DNA from: Saccharicrinis sp. | GTDB lineage: Bacteria; Bacteroidota; Bacteroidia; Bacteroidales; Marinilabiliaceae | Assembly: GCA_024635555.1 (NCBI GenBank) | Contig: JAGXIO010000081.1 | Location: 1-64,000, forward strand | DNA: 64,000 nt | Reading direction: 5' to 3' | Shown here: positions 45,238-53,551 of the stretch, one piece after another | How positions within the stretch are numbered: position 1 is the first letter of the stretch | Layout of the letters: the number at the start of each line of letters is the position of its first letter | Made by a program: the position numbers and the translations under genes | The notes under the pieces: model-generated | What the model saw: only the letters and a program-made list of their open reading frames with translations | Database searches by the model: none | Told to the model about the DNA's origin: nothing

Positions 45238-46376
45238 CCAACGTTTTTATAACAAAAACATCTACTTTTTTACCTAATGAAGCTGTATCAAATAACGATA
45301 TGGAAGGTTACTTAGGTTATATTAATGGGAGGCCTTCAAAATCAAAAGCAATTGTTTTGCGCAGCAATGGTATCGAACAAAGATATTATGCGCTTACTCC
45401 CGAGGGAATTCCTACGCACACAAATGCCGAAATGGTATCGTTAGCGATTAAAAATCTTTTTGTTGCTAATCCCGAATCTATTTCAAGTGTTGATTTATTA
45501 ACCTGTGGCACAACCACTCCAGATCAATTACTGCCTTCTCATTCGATTATGGTTCATGGTTTATTGCCGGAGATTGGAGTAATTGAAGTAACATCAAATG
45601 CCGGTTCTTGTTGTTCAGGAATGCACGCGCTAAAATATGCATATATGTCGGTTAAAACCGGCGAAAAGCAAAATGCAGTGTGTGCTGGTTCCGAAAGAAT
45701 TTCATCCATCATCAAATCAGATACTTTTGAAGACGAAGGCAAACATATAGAAGCTCTTGAAGCTAACCCTTATGTCGCTTTCGAAAAAGACTTCTTACGG
45801 TGGATGTTATCTGATGGTGCCGGAGCTTTTCAATTGCAAAACAAACCAAATACCGAAGGTATATCTTTACGTATCGAATGGATAGAGCTTGCGTCATTTG
45901 CAAATAAAAATGATTCTTGCATGTATATGGGAGCAGAAAAACAGAAGGATGGTTCTTTAAAGAGTTATCAGGATATTCCTCAAAAAGAACTACTTACAAA
46001 ATCCATTTTAAGTATAAAACAAGATGTGAAACTTTTAAGTGCTCAAATAGTAACTCAAGGTTTTTATTTGTTGAAGAGTTTTTTAGAGAAGCATAAAATT
46101 AAAGTAGATGAAATTGACTATCTACTTCCTCACATGTCTAGCTACTTTTTTAAAGATAAGATTTATAATATTTTAAAGGAGAATGGAATTGGAATACCTT
46201 ATGAAAAGTGGTATACTAATTTAAAGGAGAAAGGGAATATTGGTGCCGGGTCGATTTACATTATGCTTGATGGACTGGTGAATTCTGGTAAGCTTAAAAA
46301 AGGAGAGAAAATTCTTTTACTTGTTCCGGAAAGTGCTCGCTTTTCATACGCATATTGCTTGTTAACAGTCTGCTAA
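45234..46376 (+). CDS. darB: Ketosynthase III-like condensing enzyme DarB
   Basis: A 380-residue thiolase-fold enzyme of the KAS III group. The catalytic triad is visible: Cys in NAGSCCSGMHALKY (Cys126/127), His in YLLPHMSSYF and Asn in EKGNIGAGS. In the studied dar pathway DarB condenses two acyl thioesters to a dialkyl cyclohexane-1,3-dione. It overlaps darA by four bases and precedes a small HTH-like gene by 21 bp, so translation is likely coupled. Confidence 0.88.
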   Translation: MTNVFITKTSTFLPNEAVSNNDMEGYLGYINGRPSKSKAIVLRSNGIEQRYYALTPEGIPTHTNAEMVSLAIKNLFVANPESISSVDLLTCGTTTPDQLLPSHSIMVHGLLPEIGVIEVTSNAGSCCSGMHALKYAYMSVKTGEKQNAVCAGSERISSIIKSDTFEDEGKHIEALEANPYVAFEKDFLRWMLSDGAGAFQLQNKPNTEGISLRIEWIELASFANKNDSCMYMGAEKQKDGSLKSYQDIPQKELLTKSILSIKQDVKLLSAQIVTQGFYLLKSFLEKHKIKVDEIDYLLPHMSSYFFKDKIYNILKENGIGIPYEKWYTNLKEKGNIGAGSIYIMLDGLVNSGKLKKGEKILLLVPESARFSYAYCLLTVC

Positions 46377-46397
46377 AAATATCTAATCACTACTATC

Positions 46398-46796
46398 GTG
46401 AAAAAAGGGGAAATACCGCAAGATAAATCTACACTTGAAAACTTTACGGATGAAGTAATCTATGCGAAGGGTGAGGATGGAAAATATGACACCGGTTTAA
46501 GCACCGGTTGGAGTGTAAAATCAGAAGCACTCGATTCTGCTTGGGAAGATATTAACGGCGAACTCGAAGAGGCGCGTAAGGATGTGATGAACGGAACCAA
46601 AAGTCCCATATTTTATTTCATGAAAAAAGAACTGATGGATGAAGCCATATTAGCTAGTTACGTTGGGTTTATGAAATTTAGAGTGAAAAGGCATTTTAAA
46701 CCAAGCGTGTTCAAAAGAATAAAGAATTCTACGCTTGAAAAATATGCGTCTGTTTTTAATATAAGCATTGACGAATTAAAACTTTTTAAAGGCTAA
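46398..46796 (+). CDS. Small conserved dar-cluster protein with HTH-like C-terminus
   Basis: A 132-residue cytosolic protein with a GTG start and an N-terminus KKGEIPQDKSTLENFTDEV. Residues 50-75 are an acidic helix, and the C-terminal part (LAS YVGFMKFRVKRHF, then STLEKYASVFNISIDELK) resembles a helix-turn-helix of the Cro/C1 type. I recall proteins of this kind between darB and the BtrH gene in flexirubin loci, with no assigned function. Its stop shares a base with the next ATG (TAATG). It may be a regulator or a small adaptor. Confidence 0.75.
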   Translation: MKKGEIPQDKSTLENFTDEVIYAKGEDGKYDTGLSTGWSVKSEALDSAWEDINGELEEARKDVMNGTKSPIFYFMKKELMDEAILASYVGFMKFRVKRHFKPSVFKRIKNSTLEKYASVFNISIDELKLFKG

Positions 46797-47809
46797 TGCA
46801 AAACCAATATACGCATACTCAATCTGCACATTGTGAAAATGGCGTTATTACCAACCTCATCAAGTCACACGGCCAGGATTTTATGACTGAGCCTTTAGCC
46901 TTTGGTATGGGTTCCGGATTGTTTTACATACACTTACCGTTTATAAAAGTAAACGGCATTCCTGCATTTTCTTTTAGAACTATGCCTGGTCGAATTTTTA
47001 AACGCACGTGCAAAAGCCTTCATATTGATATTGCGTCTAAAAAATTCAGCAATCCTAGAGTTGCTCAGGAATATCTGGATAAGCTCTTACAACAAGATAA
47101 GCTGATAGGTTGTCAGGTTGGAGTATATAACCTGACTTACTTTCCTAAAGAATATAGATTCCATTTTAATGCGCATAACTTGATTGTTTATGGTAAAGAA
47201 AATGGAAATTACTTGGTGAGTGACCCAGTGATGGAGAACGTTACAACACTTTCAGAAGTAGAAATGAATACAGTCCGTTTCGCTAAAGGTGTATTTGCTC
47301 CCAAAGGTCATTTGTATTACATCAATAAAATTGGTGATATTACTAAGGAGGATATTAAGACGGGAATAGCAAAAGGTATTAAGCGAAATGTGAGAGATAT
47401 GTTGCATATACCCGGTCCTATTGCAGGTGTAAGTGGCATAAAATATACTGCAAGGAAAGTAAAAGGTTGGCGTGAGAAATTAGGGCCGCGCAGAGCCGGA
47501 CAATATCTGGGTCAGATCATACGCATGCAAGAAGAAATTGGCACTGGAGGTGGCGGTTTTCGATTTATGTATGCCGCATTCCTAGAACAAGCCGCTGGAT
47601 ACTTTGACAGTAAAGAACTTTTAGAAGTCTCTGATGAATTTACTAAAGCGGGTGATATGTGGAGACAAAGTGCTATGCTAATGGCAGGTGCATTGCGTGG
47701 ACGTGCTTCGGAACAAAGTGATTACAATAACATGCATGATTTATTATATGATATTAGTGATGTAGAAAAAGAGGCTTTTAAACGCTTGTCTAAAATTAAA
47801 TTAAAATAA
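46796..47809 (+). CDS. BtrH-type acyltransferase (BtrH_N/DUF4872)
   Basis: A 337-residue protein. The N-terminal BtrH_N domain has SAHCENGVITNLIKSHG with the probable nucleophile Cys13, followed by AFGMGSGLFYIHLPF and NLIVYGKENGNYLVSDP, the papain-like layout. The C-terminal about 150 residues fit DUF4872. BtrH of butirosin synthesis moves an acyl group from an ACP to an amine; here the likely donor is the cluster ACP and the acceptor perhaps the resorcinol hydroxyl, giving an ester as in flexirubins. That assignment is inference. Confidence 0.8.
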   Translation: MQNQYTHTQSAHCENGVITNLIKSHGQDFMTEPLAFGMGSGLFYIHLPFIKVNGIPAFSFRTMPGRIFKRTCKSLHIDIASKKFSNPRVAQEYLDKLLQQDKLIGCQVGVYNLTYFPKEYRFHFNAHNLIVYGKENGNYLVSDPVMENVTTLSEVEMNTVRFAKGVFAPKGHLYYINKIGDITKEDIKTGIAKGIKRNVRDMLHIPGPIAGVSGIKYTARKVKGWREKLGPRRAGQYLGQIIRMQEEIGTGGGGFRFMYAAFLEQAAGYFDSKELLEVSDEFTKAGDMWRQSAMLMAGALRGRASEQSDYNNMHDLLYDISDVEKEAFKRLSKIKLK

Positions 47810-48544
47810 GTGAGTCAGGCTATCATTCAAATAGAAAATCTGAGTAAGCGCTATAAAGGTTCAAAGGATTATAGCTTACATGATGTTTCTCTCATAATTA
47901 ATAAGGGAGAAAAATTTGGTATTTTTGGACCCAACGGTGCCGGAAAAACTACTTTAATCTCTATCATCTGCAAACTCTTTTCCCAGACTTCAGGAAAAGT
48001 TCACAACTTTCCAATCAAGGGTGAAGCTCTAAGCATAGGGTTTGTTCCTCAGGATCTTGCATTGCATGAGGAACTGACAGCATATCAAAATTTGGAATAT
48101 TTTGGAGCGCTATATAAACTCACTAAAAAGGAAGTTAAATTAAGATTGTTAAGTTTACTTGCGATGTTAGGATTATCAAACGTAGCACATAAAAAAGTAA
48201 AGACTTTTTCGGGTGGTATGAAACGCAGGCTTAATCTGGCCATTGGGATTATTCATGAACCCGATATTATATTTCTGGATGAACCGACGGTGGGCGTAGA
48301 TATTCAGTCGAAAAATGCCATCATGACCTTTTTAAATGAACTAAACCAAAAAGGCATGACCATTATATACACCTCGCACCACATGGAAGAAGCTGAAGAG
48401 TTTTGTACGAAGATTGCCATTTTGGATTACGGCAAATTGATAGCAAATGATACGCTACAAAACCTTTATGCAACGCATAAGGTATCAGGTTTGATGGAAA
48501 TTATGATACTTTTAACAGGAAAAGAGTACAGAGATAATGTATAG
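47810..48544 (+). CDS. ABC-2 transporter ATP-binding protein
   Basis: A 244-residue ATPase with a GTG start directly after the BtrH stop. Walker A is FGPNGAGKTTLI, the Q-loop is FVPQDLALHEEL, the signature is FSGGMKRRLNLA, Walker B is IIFLDEPTVGVD and the switch His is in YTSHHMEEAEEF. It pairs with the permease gene it overlaps by eight bases. Its place in the cluster suggests it powers export of the cluster's product. Confidence 0.93.
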   Translation: MSQAIIQIENLSKRYKGSKDYSLHDVSLIINKGEKFGIFGPNGAGKTTLISIICKLFSQTSGKVHNFPIKGEALSIGFVPQDLALHEELTAYQNLEYFGALYKLTKKEVKLRLLSLLAMLGLSNVAHKKVKTFSGGMKRRLNLAIGIIHEPDIIFLDEPTVGVDIQSKNAIMTFLNELNQKGMTIIYTSHHMEEAEEFCTKIAILDYGKLIANDTLQNLYATHKVSGLMEIMILLTGKEYRDNV

Positions 48545-49808
48545 ACTACGGATATCCATAAAGAAAGAATTGATACTTCTTATTAATGATAAGGTTGGTT
48601 TGGCATTGATGTTTGGCTTACCTTTATTACTCGTATTTATCATTACCATTATTCAGGATTCAGCATTTAGGATTGTCAATAACAATCAAATTTCGATGTT
48701 GATTTCCAATCATGACAATGGCGAATTAGGAGGTAAATTATCAAACATGCTATCGGAATCAGGTATGTTTTTAGTGGTTGAAAACAATACGATAGACTCC
48801 CTAGAATTGAAACAAAGAGTGGCAAAAAACGAAGCCTTAACGGGTATTTATATATCTGCTGATTTCTCAAAAATGCTCACTGATTTGTCAAATAATATCA
48901 GCATCCAAATGTTAAAAGACTTTGGGCTTGGAGATAAAGAAATTAAAGAGGCAAGTTTCCCTTCGATTATGTTTGTACACGACCCCGTATTACAGGAAAA
49001 TTACTGCCAATCGATTATGGGTATGATATATGCGCATATGGGTAGCATAGAGAGCTTTCGTATGATAGAGAGCATTTATGCTGAAATGGGGCAAGATACC
49101 GTACCTGATTACATCAAGCAAAACATTACCAAGAACCATATTTTAATAGAACGCACACCAGCTTCAAAAAACGAAAAAATGGTAACACCTAATGCCACTC
49201 AGCACAATGTGCCAGCTTGGACTGTATTTGCCATGTTTTTTATGGTGGTTTCATTGGGTACAAACATAGTAAAGGAACGTAATTCGGGCAGTTTCTTACG
49301 CATAAAAACAATGCCTTCAAGCTTCTCAATGATTCTCAGCAGCAAGCAAATTGTGTACATCGCAGTAGGCATCTTACAAGTTTTCTTAATTTTCAGTATG
49401 GGGGTATACGTATTTCCTCATATTAACCTACCGGAATTGTACTTGCCGCAGAATATGACCGGTATGTTTATAATTACACTATTAAGCGCAGTTACCGCAG
49501 TAAGCTATTCACTGATGATTGGCGCTTTAGCCAAAACACAGGAACAAGCAAATGGCATAGGAGCTATTTCAATAATTATTTTAGCTGCTCTGGGTGGCGT
49601 ATGGGTTCCCACATTTGTGATGCCCGAATATATGCAAATAATTAGTAAGTTTTCACCTTTACATTGGTGCATTGAAGGCTACTATATATTATTTTTAAAA
49701 AATGGAAATTGGCACGACCTATTCCGAATTATACTAATTTTGGCTTCCTTCAGCCTTGCTTTTCAGCTGATAACCTATCTGAAATTTAAAATTGATAAAA
49801 TTATTTAA
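48537..49808 (+). CDS. ABC-2 type permease
   Basis: A 423-residue membrane protein of the ABC2_membrane_3 (YhgE/drug-export) type. One helix lies near the N-terminus (LALMFGLPLLLVFIITII), then comes a long extracytoplasmic region (about 45-220), then five helices: AWTVFAMFFMVVSLGTNIV, IVYIAVGILQVFLIFSMGVY, GMFIITLLSAVTAVSYSLMIG, GIGAISIIILAALGGVW and LFRIILILASFSLAFQLITYL. ERNSGSFLRIKTMP is the usual coupling stretch. Likely substrate: the lipid-like product of the cluster. Confidence 0.9.
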   Translation: MYRLRISIKKELILLINDKVGLALMFGLPLLLVFIITIIQDSAFRIVNNNQISMLISNHDNGELGGKLSNMLSESGMFLVVENNTIDSLELKQRVAKNEALTGIYISADFSKMLTDLSNNISIQMLKDFGLGDKEIKEASFPSIMFVHDPVLQENYCQSIMGMIYAHMGSIESFRMIESIYAEMGQDTVPDYIKQNITKNHILIERTPASKNEKMVTPNATQHNVPAWTVFAMFFMVVSLGTNIVKERNSGSFLRIKTMPSSFSMILSSKQIVYIAVGILQVFLIFSMGVYVFPHINLPELYLPQNMTGMFIITLLSAVTAVSYSLMIGALAKTQEQANGIGAISIIILAALGGVWVPTFVMPEYMQIISKFSPLHWCIEGYYILFLKNGNWHDLFRIILILASFSLAFQLITYLKFKIDKII

Positions 49809-49813
49809 GCACT

Positions 49814-50083
49814 ATGGAAATGGATAAAGAACAATTAAAAAAGGAATTGATAAATCACATTATTACTTACCTAAACTTATCAGATTATACACCGGAAGAG
49901 ATTACTGCCGACATGCCTCTTTTTGGAGATGCCGGTTTGGAGCTTGACTCGATAGATTCACTTGAATTAATAGTGATGATGGAAAGAGAATATGGTGTTA
50001 AACTTACGAACCCTACCGAAGGACGTAAAATTTTGATAGATGTAAACAGCATGGCTGATTTTATTATTGCTAACAAAAAATAA
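49814..50083 (+). CDS. Acyl carrier protein
   Basis: An 89-residue ACP. The phosphopantetheine attachment site is Ser46 in GLELDSIDSLELIVMM, in the DSID form common in polyene and flexirubin ACPs rather than the DSLD of fatty-acid ACP. It sits between the ABC permease and the two ketosynthase genes, one base before the ketosynthase ATG, so it should carry the growing or finished acyl chain for this cluster. Confidence 0.92.
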   Translation: MEMDKEQLKKELINHIITYLNLSDYTPEEITADMPLFGDAGLELDSIDSLELIVMMEREYGVKLTNPTEGRKILIDVNSMADFIIANKK

Positions 50084-51274
50084 ATGGATATTTACGTTAC
50101 AGGACTTGGCTGCATTAGCCCTTTAGGTTTCAATGTAGAAGAAAATCATCTTCAACTAAAAACAGAAAGAGACGGCCTTGTAAAGTCTAAATATTTAGAA
50201 TCTAAATATAAAAGCGAGAAATTCTTTGGGGAAGTAAAGATGGATACTTCATCCTTACTTCAAAAGGTAAATATTCCAAATAAAAAAGGGCTTACTCGTA
50301 CCGATGCCCTAGCTTTTATTGCATTTGATGAAGCCATCCATCATGCAGGATTACTGAAGAAAGACATCAATGATTCTTCCACTGCATTTATATCGGCAAG
50401 TACAGTGGGGGGAATGTGTTTAACGGATGAGCTATATAGAGATTCAAATTTACATGGAAAAAATTCGGAATACGCTCAATCTTATAACTGCGCAGCTCAC
50501 ACCCTTAGAATTACAAAAGAGTATCAATTAAAAGGCTTTACCAATACCATAAATACGGCATGTTCGTCTAGTGCAAATGCAATAATGATTGGTATGAAGC
50601 TAATCAGAACCGGGCGCGCAAAACGAGCTATTGTAGGCGGTGTGGATAGTCTGGCTAAATACACCGTAAATGGATTTAATGCACTGCAAATACTTACGGA
50701 TAAAAAATGCACGCCATTTGATGTGGCCAGAGAAGGATTAAATCTTGGCGAAGCTGCTGCCTATATTGTTTTGGAGGCAGAAGATGTGTGTATCGGCAAA
50801 ACTAAATATGCTAAGATATTAGGTGCAGGAAATACGAATGACGCTTATCATGCTTCTGCGATGAGTGAAACTGCAGATGGCGTAACAGCTTGTATTTTAG
50901 AAGCTATAGCTGATAGTAAAATATCAAAAGAAGCAATTAATTACATCAATGCGCATGGTACTGGAACACAAAATAACGACCAGGTTGAATTAACCGGGTT
51001 CCATAATGTATTTGCTAATATTCCACCATTCAGCTCAACAAAATCATATACAGGTCACACATTGGGAGCTGCCGGTTCGTTAGAAGCCGTTTATAGTATA
51101 TTAAGCATAGTAAATAACGAAATGTACCCGAGTTTACGCGTCACGAATGCAATTCCTGATTGTCATAAAATGCTTGTTATGCAATACACTAACGACATTG
51201 AAATCAATACCGTACTCTCTAATTCTTATGGCTTTGGAGGAAACTGTACTTCACTTATATTTAGCGATATCTAA
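50084..51274 (+). CDS. Beta-ketoacyl-ACP synthase (FabF-like)
   Basis: A 396-residue KAS I/II-type enzyme with the full Cys-His-His triad: NTACSSSANAIM (Cys160), NAHGTGTQNND, and KSYTGHTLGAAGSLEAVYS. The N-terminus YVTGLGCISPLGFNVEEN is standard. It elongates an ACP-bound acyl chain by decarboxylative Claisen condensation. It starts directly after the ACP stop and its stop shares a base with the next gene, so the ACP, this synthase and its partner are translated as a block. Confidence 0.93.
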   Translation: MDIYVTGLGCISPLGFNVEENHLQLKTERDGLVKSKYLESKYKSEKFFGEVKMDTSSLLQKVNIPNKKGLTRTDALAFIAFDEAIHHAGLLKKDINDSSTAFISASTVGGMCLTDELYRDSNLHGKNSEYAQSYNCAAHTLRITKEYQLKGFTNTINTACSSSANAIMIGMKLIRTGRAKRAIVGGVDSLAKYTVNGFNALQILTDKKCTPFDVAREGLNLGEAAAYIVLEAEDVCIGKTKYAKILGAGNTNDAYHASAMSETADGVTACILEAIADSKISKEAINYINAHGTGTQNNDQVELTGFHNVFANIPPFSSTKSYTGHTLGAAGSLEAVYSILSIVNNEMYPSLRVTNAIPDCHKMLVMQYTNDIEINTVLSNSYGFGGNCTSLIFSDI

Positions 51275-52317
51275 TGTACGTAATTAAAACATCCAATATA
51301 TCTCCCCAGAACACGCATAACGGTCAGTTTATGCAACAAACCATTTCTTATACTGGGAATAAATATTCGGCTATCGAACCTGATTACACTGCAATGATTC
51401 GTCCTGCTCAACTGCGCAGGATGGGAAAGTGTATTCGAATGGGAACAGGATCTGCTTTACCTATACTACAAGACGAAGATAAATTAGATGGTATCATTTT
51501 AGGTTCCAGCGAAGGAGGTTTGGAGGATTGTATTAAATTTTTAATCCAAATAGTTGACTACAACGAAGGCACGCTTACACCTACCAACTTTGTACAAAGC
51601 ACACCCAATGCGCTGGCAGGTAACCTAGCCATTATGAGTAAGAATAAATCGTACAACACGACTCACGTTCACAGGGGTTTAGCATTTGAAAATGCCTTGT
51701 TAGATGCACTCCTTTTATTTGATGAACAAAAGGCAGAGACGCTCCTCGTAGGCAATGTAGACGAAATTTCAGAATATAATTTTAATATAGAAACAAAAGC
51801 CGATCAGTATAAGAAAGAAGAAATAAGTTCCGATGAATTATTAAACTCTCAAACCTCTGGAACTGTTTGTGGTGAAGGCTCTAGTATGTTTTTACTATCG
51901 AGCAAACCAACTAATGCTGTTGCCCAAATTGTTGATGTAAGCCATATATGCTATCCACAAAAAGAAGAAATTATAGCGTTTACAAATACATTCCTTTCGA
52001 AAAATGGCTTAATACCAGCAGATATTGACTCCGTAATAGTAGGTAGAAACGGAGACTGTAAAACAGACTTTTGGTACGATTTAGTGTGCGATGAAATGTT
52101 CAAAACTCAAAACCTGTATAGCTTTAAAAATTTAGTTGGTGAATATCCAACAGCCAGTGCTTTTGCCACCTACTTTGCCTGTAATCTTGTTGCCGGCAAA
52201 AAAGCCCCCAAAGCATCCATAATTCATGAATGCACTGTCCCAAAAACCATCCTTATCTATAACCACTTTAAGGGAGAGCAGCACGGACTTATTTTGGTAA
52301 AACAATCCCAATTGTAG
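51274..52317 (+). CDS. Ketosynthase-like chain-length-factor homologue
   Basis: A 347-residue protein with the thiolase/ketosynthase fold but no nucleophile: the active-site region reads VQSTPNALAGNLAIMSKNKSYNTTHVHRGLAFENALLDALL, without the cysteine. GIILGSSEGGLEDCIKF and a late GEYPTASAFATYFACNLV region mark the fold. Such short KS homologues act beside an active KS in aryl-polyene and flexirubin systems and are annotated as chain-length factors. It overlaps the active synthase gene by one base, consistent with a heterodimer. Confidence 0.85.
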   Translation: MYVIKTSNISPQNTHNGQFMQQTISYTGNKYSAIEPDYTAMIRPAQLRRMGKCIRMGTGSALPILQDEDKLDGIILGSSEGGLEDCIKFLIQIVDYNEGTLTPTNFVQSTPNALAGNLAIMSKNKSYNTTHVHRGLAFENALLDALLLFDEQKAETLLVGNVDEISEYNFNIETKADQYKKEEISSDELLNSQTSGTVCGEGSSMFLLSSKPTNAVAQIVDVSHICYPQKEEIIAFTNTFLSKNGLIPADIDSVIVGRNGDCKTDFWYDLVCDEMFKTQNLYSFKNLVGEYPTASAFATYFACNLVAGKKAPKASIIHECTVPKTILIYNHFKGEQHGLILVKQSQL

Positions 52318-52381
52318 CTCGTTTATTTTGATCAATTTTAATTTCGTGCGTTTGATGATAGACAAAAGAAACAGAAAGCAA

Positions 52382-53551
52382 ATGAAAAACTGGATTAACA
52401 GAAGTCTCCTTTTTATAGTTGTATTTGGTTTTATCGCCACGGGAGTTGATGGCCAAATTCAATTTAAGGAAAGTGCCTTTCTTCCTGCACCAACAGGCTT
52501 ATATTCCATAGGAACAACTGAGTTTTTTTTAAAGGATTCTTCCCAATTAAACTATGTTTCAAATAAAGAAGAGTACAAACGTCTGCACGTAAAAATATGG
52601 TATCCATCGGATAGTTTAATCGAAGATAGTTCCGTGTGCAACAATTATTTAGAAGGATATGATTTAAAAGAGATTTACAAAACATTTAAAAGCAAAGGAA
52701 CTAGTTTTAATGACATTCAAGAATTAGCCAAGCAAAAAACCAATTCAATTGAAGGTTTACCCGTATCGGCTACTAAATCAAAATATCCAATGCTAATATT
52801 CACCCCAGCATATATGTTTGGTTGCAATGATATTTATTCATCAATAATAGAGAATTTAGCAAGTAATGGATATATTATTTGTTCTGTCACACATGTATTT
52901 GAGCAAATTTGTATTATTGATACGGAATCTACTCATTTACAAAGAGCAAAAGTATCAAGACCTTACTTCCAATATTGGCTCGCACAGAAATTAGCTTCAA
53001 ATAAAAAGAGTACAGAAGAATTAACACAATACTTTTTAGAACGTATGTCTCGTTTTGATGAAATTCTTGGAAAATGGCAGCAAAGCACATTGTATTTACT
53101 AAGTGTTCTGAAAAATGAAACCTACAATAATAACTCTATTATAAATAAGATAGACTTTGAAAACATCGGTGCATTTGGCCACTCTTTCGGAGGGGCACTT
53201 TCAAATCAACTTTGTTTAAGTAATCCAAGTATAAAAGCATCCGTTAATATGGATTGCTTTCAATTTGGAGATATGATTAACACGGAAAGTTCTAAGCCTA
53301 TCATGCTCATTGAAAGTGATTACATTAAAGAGTGGCAGATGGCTAATAGTGTGATTTATAGAAACATGAACCAACTATCATATCATAAGATAGCAAAAAC
53401 AAAACATTTTGCATTTACTGATCTGGTTTTTTTTGATAAGATTATTACCAAAGAAATTATTGAAAACATGATTGGTGAAATGGATGGTAGAAATGCGATA
53501 GAAGAGACTAATGGCTTAATTCTGGATTTTTTTAATAAAAATTTATTTTAA
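52382..53551 (+). CDS. Exported PAF-acetylhydrolase-like alpha/beta hydrolase
   Basis: A 389-residue protein from the ATG at 52382, which gives a signal peptide (MKNWINRSLLFIVVFGFIATGVDGQ). The nucleophile elbow is GAFGHSFGGAL with Ser268; MDCFQFGD supplies the Asp and KTKHFAFTDLVFF the His, the layout of platelet-activating-factor acetylhydrolases. It cleaves ester bonds of oxidised or short-chain lipids in that family. It is 64 bp after the ketosynthase partner and may be in the same operon. It could trim or recycle the cluster's ester lipid, but that is speculative. Confidence 0.8.
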   Translation: MKNWINRSLLFIVVFGFIATGVDGQIQFKESAFLPAPTGLYSIGTTEFFLKDSSQLNYVSNKEEYKRLHVKIWYPSDSLIEDSSVCNNYLEGYDLKEIYKTFKSKGTSFNDIQELAKQKTNSIEGLPVSATKSKYPMLIFTPAYMFGCNDIYSSIIENLASNGYIICSVTHVFEQICIIDTESTHLQRAKVSRPYFQYWLAQKLASNKKSTEELTQYFLERMSRFDEILGKWQQSTLYLLSVLKNETYNNNSIINKIDFENIGAFGHSFGGALSNQLCLSNPSIKASVNMDCFQFGDMINTESSKPIMLIESDYIKEWQMANSVIYRNMNQLSYHKIAKTKHFAFTDLVFFDKIITKEIIENMIGEMDGRNAIEETNGLILDFFNKNLF

